DNA of 64,000 nt. Source: JAJDUF01 sp965214295. GTDB taxonomy: Bacteria > Chloroflexota > UBA11872 > UBA12225 > JAJDUF01. The DNA lies in the NCBI GenBank assembly GCA_965214295.1, contig OZ243944.1:2542001-2606000 (forward strand), given 5' to 3'. Of this stretch, positions 16,393 to 24,494 are shown piece after piece (position 1 is the first letter of the stretch; each line of letters starts with the position of its first letter). A program made the translations under genes and the position numbers. The notes under the pieces were generated by a model that worked only from the letters and a program-made list of their open reading frames with translations, searched no databases and had not been told where the DNA came from.

Positions 16393-17121
16393 TCAGCGCG
16401 TGGAGGCGGTGTCGTCGGTGAGCCGGGGCGTATCGGCACCGGTCGGCTTGGGCAGCATGCCCATCTTCTGCTTGAGAGCGAGGAGGGCGGTGTCCTCCGA
16501 CGGGGCCTCCAGGGCCTTAAGCTCGGCCTCGAGGTCGCTCCCTTCCAACTCGGCCTGGAGCTGGGTGCTGGCTTCCGCCGTCGCTTCGACCTGATCGACT
16601 TTCGCGGCCATACGGTCGAACGTGTCGAAAGCGCCGCTGTCCGAGATGCCGCCCATCGCCTGCGCGATCTTCTTCTGGGCCTCCGCCCGCTTGGCGCGAG
16701 CGATCAGGAGGTTCTTCTTGCGCTGGGCTTCATCAATCTTGCTCTGGAGGCGGCGGAGCGAGTCCTTGAGCTGGTCTACGGAGGCCTTCTGAGTCTCCCA
16801 TTGCTCCTGGTAGCCGGTGACCGCTTCGGTGTGCTCGGCTTGGCGCTGGAGGGCTTGGGCGGCGAGATCGTCCCGCCCGGCCATCACTGCCCGCATGGCT
16901 TTCTGCTCCCACTCGGCGGCCTGCCGCTGCTCGGCGGTAAGCTGCTGGTGCAAGCGGCGCTCGTCGGCCATCGCGGCTGCGACCTGTTCCCTGGCCTTGG
17001 CGTACTGTCCGCGCATATCCTCCGTGAGCTGATTCAGCATCTTCTCCGGGTCTTCGGCCTGGGAGATCATGTCGTTGACGTTGGCTCGAAACACGGTGGA
17101 GATACGACTGAAGATGGACAT
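16393..17121 (-). CDS. pspA: Phage shock protein A (PspA/IM30 family)
   Basis: A 242-residue, almost wholly helical coiled-coil protein starting MSIFSRISTVFRANVNDMIS, the classical amphipathic N-terminal helix of PspA/Vipp1 followed by EDPEKMLNQLTEDM. PspA oligomerises on the inner membrane face to counter proton leakage and envelope stress. Length and the A/Q/K/E-rich middle (about residues 30-180) fit the family. The site AAGGAG lies 9 bases upstream. It is the second gene of a two-gene operon with the YbjN-like gene (30-bp gap), and pspC is divergently transcribed, supporting the assignment. Confidence 0.93.
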   Translation of the reverse strand: MSIFSRISTVFRANVNDMISQAEDPEKMLNQLTEDMRGQYAKAREQVAAAMADERRLHQQLTAEQRQAAEWEQKAMRAVMAGRDDLAAQALQRQAEHTEAVTGYQEQWETQKASVDQLKDSLRRLQSKIDEAQRKKNLLIARAKRAEAQKKIAQAMGGISDSGAFDTFDRMAAKVDQVEATAEASTQLQAELEGSDLEAELKALEAPSEDTALLALKQKMGMLPKPTGADTPRLTDDTASTR

Positions 17122-17151
17122 GTTCTTGCTCCTTACCTGTCCGAAGATCGG

Positions 17152-17544
17152 TTAGCTGGCGGCAGTCCGGAACGCCGACAGTTTCGGATAGTGCTCGGCG
17201 ATGGCGAGGGCGAGGGAGTCAACCGAGGCCTGAAACTCGTTGAAGTCCATGTTCACGGCTTCGCGGGTATCCGTGACCACGATGTTGCTTCCTTCGATAC
17301 CATACGCGCCGTGCAGCAACTCGGTGGTGTTGTATTCCAGCAGCAGGCGGAACAACTCCGTGTTATCTCCCGTGGGAAGCTCCATGAGCTTCACGCGGAA
17401 GATGACCAGTGGGTCGGTATAGGAAATGACGATGTTGTCTATGTGGTCGTACTCGTCATGGATGACCCACAGCCCTTCGTCTAGCTCCTCGAAGGGCTGG
17501 TCCATGCGGATGAGGTAGCCCTCGACATCTTCTGCGGTGGCCAT
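17152..17544 (-). CDS. YbjN-like (CesT/type III chaperone-fold) small protein
   Basis: A 130-residue acidic protein starting MATAEDVEGYLIRMDQPFEE. The pattern (EGLWVIHDEYDHIDNIVISY, VIFRVKLMELPTG, LLLEYNTTELLHGAYGIEGSNIVV, ETREAVNMDFNEF-like C-terminus) matches the YbjN/CesT-like fold that accompanies PspA in many bacteria. It probably binds a partner protein; the biochemical role is unknown. The start at 17544 is preferred over upstream in-frame codons because homologous-looking sequence begins there, although its ribosome binding site is weak. It precedes pspA in the same transcript, which likely starts near 17737. Confidence 0.75.
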   Translation of the reverse strand: MATAEDVEGYLIRMDQPFEELDEGLWVIHDEYDHIDNIVISYTDPLVIFRVKLMELPTGDNTELFRLLLEYNTTELLHGAYGIEGSNIVVTDTREAVNMDFNEFQASVDSLALAIAEHYPKLSAFRTAAS

Positions 17545-17577
17545 ACGCTGCGGCCTTTCTCTCTGCGAATCTCTCGG

Positions 17578-17731
17578 CATGAATGTTGCCAACCCGTATG
17601 GGGGAACAGGGACATCGCTTTCCTGCCTCATCTCCGCCGGCCTCCGGTGGATGCCCCATCTCTACTTGTGGAGGGAGCCGATGGGGTGAGGCTGCCCCAA
17701 GGCTCACCGGGGAAGCTGGCAACATTCGTGC
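17578..17731 (-). promoter_or_regulatory. Leader inverted repeat of the psp operon
   Basis: GCATGAATGTTGCCA at 17577-17591 and TGGCAACATTCGTGC at 17717-17731 are complementary at 14 of 15 positions. They enclose a REP-like palindrome (CATCTCTACTTGTGGAGGGA). In the transcript this would fold most of the 190-nt leader into one long stem. It might instead be an inserted short element. Confidence 0.45.
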
Positions 17732-17743
17732 TGGGTTAACAAT

Positions 17744-17772
17744 ACGGTATCTTGCCTTGTTGCCCCTGTCAA
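17744..17772 (-). promoter_or_regulatory. Promoter of the YbjN-pspA operon
   Basis: The reverse strand reads TTGACA (17772-17767), 17 bases, then TACCGT (17749-17744). The -35 is perfect and the -10 is weak, as expected for a regulated promoter. A sigma54-type GG/GC pair was not seen. Confidence 0.5.
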
Positions 17773-17883
17773 GGTCGCGCACGCTGCCGATAGGCTGATG
17801 CACCGGCGCCAATGAAGGTGAAACACAGGAGACCTACATGCGGTCATACTAGATGTAAGCGCATCATGTTAAGGAGGCCCACG

Positions 17884-18099
17884 ATGGAGACCAACGGTGG
17901 CTCGTGGCGTAGGCGTCGTTTGTACCGGAGCCGGCAAGAGCGGTTCCTGGGGGGCGTTGCCGGGGGGGTGGGCGAGTATTTGGGGATTGATCCTACTCTG
18001 ATCCGGATGCTCTACCTCGTGCTCGGCGCGGCCACTGGTGGCGTGGCGCTGCTGATCTATCCCATCATGTGGATCGTGGTGCCGCTAGAGCCGCACTGA
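17884..18099 (+). CDS. pspC: PspC domain protein
   Basis: A 71-residue protein starting METNGGSWRRRRLYRSRQER after an AAGGAGG site. The PspC signature is complete: RFLGGVAGGVGEYLGIDPTLIRMLYLVL followed by one strongly hydrophobic segment (GGVALLIYPIMWIVVPL), giving a short basic cytoplasmic N-terminus and one membrane span. PspC senses or transmits envelope stress to PspA-type partners. It is divergent from the YbjN-pspA operon across 340 bp and likely shares regulation with it. Confidence 0.9.
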   Translation: METNGGSWRRRRLYRSRQERFLGGVAGGVGEYLGIDPTLIRMLYLVLGAATGGVALLIYPIMWIVVPLEPH

Positions 18100-18124
18100 C
18101 CGGGGCACTCGGCAAGGAGCTACC

Positions 18125-18262
18125 CCGACGCGCCGCCGATATTCCCCCGACCCCACCGGCCTGAGCCGGCGCGAGCGTCTCGGCCACGTGCTCCGGTCGG
18201 TCCGGCCCAATCATCGCCGCGCTGGTCTCGGGGTGGGACAGCACCCAGGCCAGAGCCTTTCC
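18125..18262 (-). pseudogene. Aldo/keto reductase C-terminal remnant
   Basis: The reverse strand translates from 18259 as KALAWVLSHPETSAAMIGPD followed by RPEHVAETLAPA, the canonical C-terminal segment of aldo/keto reductases. No start codon or the rest of the gene is present. Upstream (higher coordinates) the sequence turns abruptly into a fragment of the CACGTGGG repeat family (18254-18310), so the gene was probably disrupted or deleted by repeat insertion. The remaining bases up to 18606 hold nothing recognisable. Confidence 0.7.
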
Positions 18263-18606
18263 ATGGTCACCACTTCGCTCCGCTCAGAATGACGTTGGGA
18301 AGGCCTGCGCCGCGTGGTCACACTGGGGTAGACTGGGGTGCTCTCCATCGCTCTCCATGCCGCTGCTCGACCACTGCTCGTCCGTGCGCTGCGTGATGCG
18401 ATGCCTCCTTTCTTTATCCTGCATCCCGCGGCCGGCTGCTTAGGATGGCGCGTGAAGCCGTATCACCAGACTCGCGCAAGGCCGGTGGCCGCGGCCCGAG
18501 TGCCGCCGAGCAAGCAAATGCCTCGATTGTCAGCCTTATGGATTCATGGTGAAGCTAGTATTGCGGAATAGACAGCGCGGCGGACAGGTTGTAGCCGAGG
18601 GCCACG

Positions 18607-20562
18607 GTGGTGTTTCCAGCTAGCCTGGCAGCGGTGGCATTCGTGGCGCTGCTCGCTAGCCTCCGCTGGCCTGGATGGTCGGTAGCGCCCATGCGGCTGT
18701 TGGCCGGGATACTCATTCGCGCCGCTGCGTTGGTCGTCGCCGGTATCATCGGCATCATCCTTGCCCCTCTGGGCCTTGACTGGCTGGGTTCTTGGCTGCT
18801 CCTCGAGGTCCTGCCGGCCGTAGCAGGTCCTGGAACGTGGTTCACCGGCCCAACGCTGCCGCGCGATCTCTTGGCCATTCTGCTGCTAGGGATAGTGCTC
18901 GCGGCAGATGCGTGTCGCCCGGACCGGCTTAATCCGAGCGGTGTGCGGGCCATAGCGAGCCGCCTTGTCTGGGCCGGCAGCCGGGTAGCGGTGTGCTTGC
19001 TGTTGCTCCTACCGTTGTGCTGGGGCTGGTTGGACGTGATCGCAGCTTCCACCGGTGCGCTTGGACGCTGGTGGTACACCGCCATGGCGGCTACAGGGAT
19101 CCCACTGCCGGAGCCGCTCCTGGCTCAACCTGATCCACGGCTGGCGGCTTTCGGCTGGTGGCTGGCGACGAGCGTATTTGCGGTGCGAGCCGCATGGCCG
19201 CTACGCACTTGGGGGGGGCTGCTGTGGATGGGTTTCCCGCTGGCCGGTGGTCTGCTGGCATACCTGGCCCGCCCCATGGCACTCCAGCTGGCTGTACCCG
19301 TCTTCCTAGGTGCTTGTCTTGTTGCTGTAGTGCTGCCGCTCTGGCGCAGGGACGCCTCGTACAAGCGGCAGGCGCTGATGGTTGCCGAACGGGCGGCCCT
19401 CTTCGGTATCGTGGCGCTGGCCTTTGCCCTCCGGTGGGAAAGCCTCGTGGCCGCGCTCGGTGAGCAATTGTCTTCAGACGCCGGTGGGTATTACCGGGCG
19501 GCGCTAGTTTTTTATCAGCGGGTAGCGTCCGAAGGAACGAATCCGATTGCATTGGCCTACCTGGACCTCCACTCGGCCGCGCGCGAGCCGTTCTTTCCTA
19601 TTCTGGTGCGTTTTGCGTTGGACGTCTTGGGTGAGTCACCGGCGCATATACGCTATGTCTCGATGTTAGGATCACTGGGAGCCATAGTAGTCACTTATCT
19701 CTTCGGACGAGCGGTCTTGGGTTCGGTAGCAGGGCTGGGGGCGGCGTTGCTGTTGGCCACTCTGCCATGGCACATCTCTAGGAGTGACGAAGGGCTGCGT
19801 GAGGAAATCGGGCTGCTGTTGGTCTATGCGCTGGCAACGCTGGTCGTTGTACGTGCTCATGGCCGGGTCGGGACGGCCATTGCTGCGGGCCTCCTTGCGG
19901 CAGGAGCGGTGCTCGCGCGACTGGATTCGGCTGCCGTCGTTGCTTTCCTGTTGGTCGTGTGGGGGATCGGGCTGAGGGGTGCGTGGCACCGCAGCCTCAT
20001 CGCGTGGGGGATCCTCGGCGTGCTGGTCGCGCCACTGCTGGTGGGCTACAGTCTCCGATTCCGCGAGCCACTGGCGCCGCTCAGTGTAGAGATGGGGCCT
20101 GATATACAGCAGCTAGTAGAACCGCTTTTTCGGATGGAATACGCATTTTTTGACGTCGTAAGCTACTTCTCACTAGGCACATTTCTGATTTACAAAGAAG
20201 TAGTCTTCAGCGGTGCGATTGGGCATCTGGGCCACCTCATCGGTGAGGCTGCTTTGCCGGTGGTGCTTGGCTGCTTTGTCGCCGGCAGCTTGTATCTTCT
20301 GATACGCGGCCCACGTCTTCCCGTGGTGCTCGCACTGCTCGGCAGCTATTTACCCCCCTACGCATTCATAGCGGGCATCATCCCGGAAGGTGGTCCTTAT
20401 TCCGATCGGTACTCTTATCTAGTGCTGCCGGCCGCCTACGCCGTATTCGCTTGGGCTGGAACGAGGCCGCTGACGTGGGTGGGTAGTCCGCCTGATTTGC
20501 GCCGCCTAGCCTCAACGCGCCTTAGTCGCGGTCTGAGCTTGCGGCGGTTGCGAGCAGCGTAG
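18607..20562 (+). CDS. Polytopic GT-C type membrane glycosyltransferase (PMT/ArnT-like)
   Basis: A 651-residue polytopic membrane protein with roughly a dozen hydrophobic segments. After an unusual N-terminal block of four to six spans (about residues 1-230), an outward loop carries LSSDAGGYYRAAL with the acidic residue expected in the first periplasmic loop of GT-C enzymes, followed by REPFFPILVRFALDVLG and the span-rich PMT_2-like region (YVSMLGSLGAIVVTYLFGRA, ATLPWHISRSDEGLREE). Such enzymes transfer sugars from polyprenyl-phosphate donors to lipids or proteins at the outer face of the membrane. The GTG at 18607 lacks a strong ribosome binding site; an ATG at 18691 is possible. Donor and acceptor are unknown. 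Confidence 0.75.
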   Translation: MVFPASLAAVAFVALLASLRWPGWSVAPMRLLAGILIRAAALVVAGIIGIILAPLGLDWLGSWLLLEVLPAVAGPGTWFTGPTLPRDLLAILLLGIVLAADACRPDRLNPSGVRAIASRLVWAGSRVAVCLLLLLPLCWGWLDVIAASTGALGRWWYTAMAATGIPLPEPLLAQPDPRLAAFGWWLATSVFAVRAAWPLRTWGGLLWMGFPLAGGLLAYLARPMALQLAVPVFLGACLVAVVLPLWRRDASYKRQALMVAERAALFGIVALAFALRWESLVAALGEQLSSDAGGYYRAALVFYQRVASEGTNPIALAYLDLHSAAREPFFPILVRFALDVLGESPAHIRYVSMLGSLGAIVVTYLFGRAVLGSVAGLGAALLLATLPWHISRSDEGLREEIGLLLVYALATLVVVRAHGRVGTAIAAGLLAAGAVLARLDSAAVVAFLLVVWGIGLRGAWHRSLIAWGILGVLVAPLLVGYSLRFREPLAPLSVEMGPDIQQLVEPLFRMEYAFFDVVSYFSLGTFLIYKEVVFSGAIGHLGHLIGEAALPVVLGCFVAGSLYLLIRGPRLPVVLALLGSYLPPYAFIAGIIPEGGPYSDRYSYLVLPAAYAVFAWAGTRPLTWVGSPPDLRRLASTRLSRGLSLRRLRAA

Positions 20563-20660
20563 CGGTGCTGCCGTCACGCGCTGTGGGTGCTGTTGAGTGC
20601 CCAGACTGCCGTTGCTTTCCTGCCTTTTCACACCACCCGCTGTGGTCCGGCGGTGCGTGC

Positions 20661-21410
20661 TTACCAGGTGCGCGTATGTTGGAGGATGGACCGAAAGCCG
20701 GCGCGCAGTATCCCGGAGTCCGAGCCACAACTGACGAACCGAAAGCCTTGTGCGACCCGTTCGTCGGCGACGTGGAGGCTAGGACAGACGTAGCCGGCGG
20801 CGACGCCGGTCTGCTGTGAAGCGGCGAGGACTTGCTGCACCAGCTGCTCGTGGTGGGCCGCATCCTTGCCTTGCGCCTGGACATCGAGCATGAGGTCGCC
20901 GGGACCGATCAGCACCACGTCCACGCCCGGCACGGCCATGATCTCGGCGACATTGGCAATTGCCGACTCGGTTTCGACCATCACCACGAGGAGTATCTCG
21001 TCGTTCGCCTGCTCCGTGTAATCGTCGCCCAACAAGGAGAGGCGTATGCCGCCGGTGGAGCGCCGTCCGAGCGGTGGATAGTAGGTCACATGGGCAATTG
21101 CCCGCGCCTCAGCGGCGGTTTCGACCATCGGCACGATGACGCCCATGGCGCCCATGTCCAGCACGTGATTGATCGCACCCGGCTCGTGGCTTTTCACGCG
21201 CACGATGGGAGCGGTGTCCACCGGCAGAAAGCGGGCAATGGCGTTGTTCAGCGTAAGCTCGGAGAACTGCCCGTGCTGCCACTCCAGCCACACATAGTCG
21301 AAGCCGGTGTGGGCGGCCAGCTCGGCGAGGTCGGGGGAGTCCAGGCCGACGCTAATACCGCTGGTCATTCCACCGGCGCGTAGCTTGGCCAGGGCAGGAT
21401 TGCGTCGCAT
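20661..21410 (-). CDS. HpcH/HpaI family aldolase (copy A)
   Basis: A 249-residue class II pyruvate-type aldolase starting MRRNPALAKLRAGGMTSGIS. Family features are the barrel strand DYVWLEWQHGQFSELTL, the Arg in PIVRVKSHEPG, the metal-ligand Glu in LLVVMVETESA and the metal-ligand Asp in VDVVLIGPGDLMLD. It reversibly cleaves 2-keto-3-deoxy or hydroxy-keto acids to pyruvate and an aldehyde. It lies 64 bp downstream of a D-2-hydroxyacid dehydrogenase gene on the same strand, so both are likely co-transcribed. It is closely similar to 59071-59832. The start at 21410 follows AAAGGAG; longer in-frame extension runs into the upstream gene and is not used. Confidence 0.9.
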   Translation of the reverse strand: MRRNPALAKLRAGGMTSGISVGLDSPDLAELAAHTGFDYVWLEWQHGQFSELTLNNAIARFLPVDTAPIVRVKSHEPGAINHVLDMGAMGVIVPMVETAAEARAIAHVTYYPPLGRRSTGGIRLSLLGDDYTEQANDEILLVVMVETESAIANVAEIMAVPGVDVVLIGPGDLMLDVQAQGKDAAHHEQLVQQVLAASQQTGVAAGYVCPSLHVADERVAQGFRFVSCGSDSGILRAGFRSILQHTRTW

Positions 21411-21474
21411 GGTGAGGTACGCTCCTTTCGCAGATAGGTGATTGCCGAAAGCTCGTGGCTGGTGTGCGCCGGCC

Positions 21475-22431
21475 TCAGAAGCCGGCTTGCTTGTCGCAGA
21501 TGTTGAGTAGGTCCTCGCCAGCGATGAACCGGCGTAGATTTTCGTGGAGGAGCTGCTGGCCCCGCTCGCGGGTTTGCACGGAAGCACCCGAGACGTGCGG
21601 CGTCAGAATGACGTTGGGTAGCTCCCAGAGCGGGCTGTCCGCGGGCAGCGGCTCGGTGGCCGTCACGTCGAGGCCGGCGCCGGCTAGCCGCTCCTCCTGG
21701 AGGGCTGCGATGAGCGCCGCTTCCTCGACGATCCGGCCCCGCGAGACGACGATCAGATAGGCGGAGGGCTTCATCAGCGCCAGACGCCGGGCGTCAAGCA
21801 GGCCGATGGTCTCCCGCGTGCGGGGGACGCTGACGGCGAGGTAGTCGCTGATTTGCAGTAGCTCGTCGAGACGATCCAGGCCCCAGACCTGCTTGACGCC
21901 CGGGGCGTGGGCGGCCGGGTTGAGGTCCACTGCCATGACCTTCATGCGGAAGCCGGCCCCGCGCCGGGCGATCTCCCCGCCGATATTGCCCAACCCCACA
22001 ATGCCCAGCGTGGCGCCACTCAACTCTAGCATCTGCGGCGCGTGCGTCCGCCCCGACCACACTTTGGCCTGCTGATCCACCGTGAATTCGCGCAACTGCC
22101 GCGTGAAGGCGAGGATCATGGCGAAACAGTGGTCAGCAATGGCGTCGCCGAACGCGCCGCGGCCGTTGGTGAGGACGATATCGCTCTTGATCAGCGCCGG
22201 GACTTGGGATATCCAGTCAATACCGGCGCTGCCGGCATGGATCCAGCGGAGCTTGCGGGCAGCGAGGATGTGCGTGTTGGACGGCCACCCGACCAGGGCG
22301 TCGGCGTCGGCAACCTCGCGGATTTCCGCCTCTTCCGAGTCGGCGCCAGTGAGGGTGACGCCTGGATAGCGTTGCCGCAGCTCTGCGAGCTGCTCGCGAT
22401 TACGACCACCGAGGAAGAGCACCTTGAGCAT
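21475..22431 (-). CDS. D-2-hydroxyacid dehydrogenase, NAD-binding
   Basis: A 318-residue protein of the D-isomer-specific 2-hydroxyacid dehydrogenase family (glyoxylate/hydroxypyruvate reductase-like). The cofactor loop is LGIVGLGNIGGEIARRGAGF followed by VMAVDLNP, the Asp indicating NAD preference. Catalytic residues appear in order: Arg in VVSRGRIVEE, Glu in LDVTATEPLP and His in ILTPHVSGA. The N-terminal substrate domain has VGWPSNTHILAARKLRWIHAGSAGID. GAGGTG precedes the ATG. It is the first gene of a pair with the HpcH/HpaI aldolase, suggesting reduction of a hydroxy-keto acid coupled to aldol cleavage. Confidence 0.92.
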   Translation of the reverse strand: MLKVLFLGGRNREQLAELRQRYPGVTLTGADSEEAEIREVADADALVGWPSNTHILAARKLRWIHAGSAGIDWISQVPALIKSDIVLTNGRGAFGDAIADHCFAMILAFTRQLREFTVDQQAKVWSGRTHAPQMLELSGATLGIVGLGNIGGEIARRGAGFRMKVMAVDLNPAAHAPGVKQVWGLDRLDELLQISDYLAVSVPRTRETIGLLDARRLALMKPSAYLIVVSRGRIVEEAALIAALQEERLAGAGLDVTATEPLPADSPLWELPNVILTPHVSGASVQTRERGQQLLHENLRRFIAGEDLLNICDKQAGF

Positions 22432-22816
22432 TCGTCACCTCGCGTTCCTTGATGGGGCCGTTCTCCGGTAGAGGCTCGGCTTGTTCCCAGTCTCTATCGG
22501 GGCCACCTAGGTTGAGTAGTGCAACGGCGAGAGCATTATAATACATTCCCGGAGTGTCGCGTTGCTCCCCTGGTGCCGTAACGACTTTGGATGCACCTCA
22601 TGGGGACCACTGGCCGGCCCGCAACTGACCGCCACGATGAAGGCCCTTTCGTACCGGAATCGGTAATCCGGGTAAGGTGAACTCCCAGTCGGCGGATTCG
22701 ATTTACAGCAGCCACAGAACGGGGGAGAGGAATTGCTGCTACGAATGCGGACCGACGTTGTATCCGAACAATGCCTCATCAGATCATATTGTGGTGCGTC
22801 GAGTAGTGCTTAAAGG
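22432..22816. other. Intergenic region, nothing recognised
   Basis: A 385-bp gap between the start of the dehydrogenase gene and the end of the MgtC-like gene. It lacks the dispersed palindromes common elsewhere. No reading frame with a ribosome binding site was found. It contains the sharp fall in G+C towards 22700. Confidence 0.6.
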
Positions 22817-24073
22817 TCACAGCTTCATGCCCAACGGCCACACAATGATAATCGGCACTCCGGCTGCAATTACTATCACAAATACCGCCCCTACGATATA
22901 CAACAGTCGTCGGCTGCCCAATAGGGCTACCATGCCCATTTTAAAGACGAGGTTGGCGAGTCCGGCGGCGAGAATGAGTTTCCATCCCTGTTCGGGCAAT
23001 ATACGCCCATTATTCATCATACTGGCGAGTGAGAGTGTGATGGCATCCATGTCAGTGAGTCCGCTGATAATAGATACACCATAAAGCCCCTCTAATCCAA
23101 GCGAATCCTTGGCGAAAGCAATGAGTACTAGGAAGACAGCATAGAGTATCGCAAAGATCAGGGCGACCTTGAATTGAGCGGGGTTCTCCGGGTCAGGGAT
23201 AGGCTCGTGCGTTTGCCGACTGATGGCAAAGAAGAGAACGATGGCAATCAGGGTGATGATTCCCAGAACAACTAATATGGGCGGTGCTACAACAGATATA
23301 TGACTTGGTGCAACGATGGCTACTTCAATGAGGATACGCGCGAAAGCTACAGCGGAAGCGGCTGTAATCACAAAGCCCGCCAACCGATACAGTGCGGGAT
23401 TATCCTTAGTCTGCCTGGCGTAGGCAACCGTAGTAGCAGTGCTGGATATGAGACCTCCTAGTATCCCACTGAGTCCGGCCCCCATATTCTTGCCCAGCCA
23501 TTTATATGCAAAATATCCGATCACGCTAATGCCGACGATCAGGGCTACCATGAACCAGATTTCACGCAAGTTCAGTACGTCATACGGGCCGAAAGTATTG
23601 GTGGGCAAGACGGGCAGGATGACAAGCGAAACAGCAACAAAGACCATAATTGCTTGCAGGTCTTTTTCACCGAGTTTGGCGACATGCTCAGTAAAGAAAC
23701 CCTTCAGATGGAGTAGAAGAGCAACGAATGCACCTACCACAACACCAATAGTCATATCTCCTAGTACTAAATAAGCCCCAATCGCGTACATCAGTAATGC
23801 TGCGATCTCTGTCGTCTGACCGATATCCGGCTCGTCGATCTCTTTTTCCAGGATATTCGCGACAGCAAAGAGTATGGCAACGGAGATCACGCCAGCCGCA
23901 ATCACCCAGACATGACCGAAACTTCTGGAAATCAAACCAGAAATCGCACCAAAAAGGGTGATCAAGCTGAAGGTACGTATTCCTGCAATACGTGACTGGA
24001 ACCGTTCCCTCTGTAGCCCGACCAATAAGCCCAAGCCTAGGGCGATTCCCAATGTCGTAATATCAATATCCAT
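22817..24073 (-). CDS. MgtC/SapB-like N-terminus plus DUF4010 membrane protein
   Basis: A 418-residue integral membrane protein starting MDIDITTLGIALGLGLLVGL, then QRERFQSRIAGIRTFSLITL. The first 130 residues match the MgtC/SapB domain, including the GLQRER and AGIRTF motifs. The rest, with about eight further spans and LGGLISSTATTVAYARQTKDNP, is DUF4010. Such proteins are predicted inner-membrane transporters or regulators of unknown substrate. A GGAG site lies 10 bases upstream. Base and codon composition is visibly poorer in G+C than the neighbours, with many A/T-ending codons, suggesting recent transfer. Confidence 0.85.
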   Translation of the reverse strand: MDIDITTLGIALGLGLLVGLQRERFQSRIAGIRTFSLITLFGAISGLISRSFGHVWVIAAGVISVAILFAVANILEKEIDEPDIGQTTEIAALLMYAIGAYLVLGDMTIGVVVGAFVALLLHLKGFFTEHVAKLGEKDLQAIMVFVAVSLVILPVLPTNTFGPYDVLNLREIWFMVALIVGISVIGYFAYKWLGKNMGAGLSGILGGLISSTATTVAYARQTKDNPALYRLAGFVITAASAVAFARILIEVAIVAPSHISVVAPPILVVLGIITLIAIVLFFAISRQTHEPIPDPENPAQFKVALIFAILYAVFLVLIAFAKDSLGLEGLYGVSIISGLTDMDAITLSLASMMNNGRILPEQGWKLILAAGLANLVFKMGMVALLGSRRLLYIVGAVFVIVIAAGVPIIIVWPLGMKL

Positions 24074-24494
24074 TTTATCTACTCCGATCTTTGACCACGT
24101 GCTATGTCGGAGCCTGTGGGAGAGGCGTAGCTCTGGAGCAAACTCCGGGGATGAGCAGGAAACTATGCCCCGGCGATCTGACCGCTGTCCAGTGGCCGGG
24201 TCGCGTCGGAAGCTCACAGGAGAGTCGAGCTTGGACGATTATACCAGCGTTGAAGCGCGAAATGCTGCGGTCCGGCTCTTCGACGTGGGTGGGGGATATG
24301 GCTCCACTTTCGGATGGATCGGAGCGGTGTCAGCATCCGCGGGGAATGCTTGCGTTGGTCGCAGCCGGCCCTCGCTCCATCGTCGGGCGATAGCGAGGGG
24401 AGGCTGGCGGATGGGGGCGGGAGGTGGATTCCTGCCCCGTATCGGGGTACGGAACACGCTTGCGCGGGAATGACGAATTTTGCAAGGGTTTCCC
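24074..24494. other. Intergenic region with decayed repeat
   Basis: A 421-bp gap between two divergently transcribed genes. Around 24440-24480 there is a REP-like remnant (GCTTGCGCGGGAATGACG). No supported gene is seen. Confidence 0.6.
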
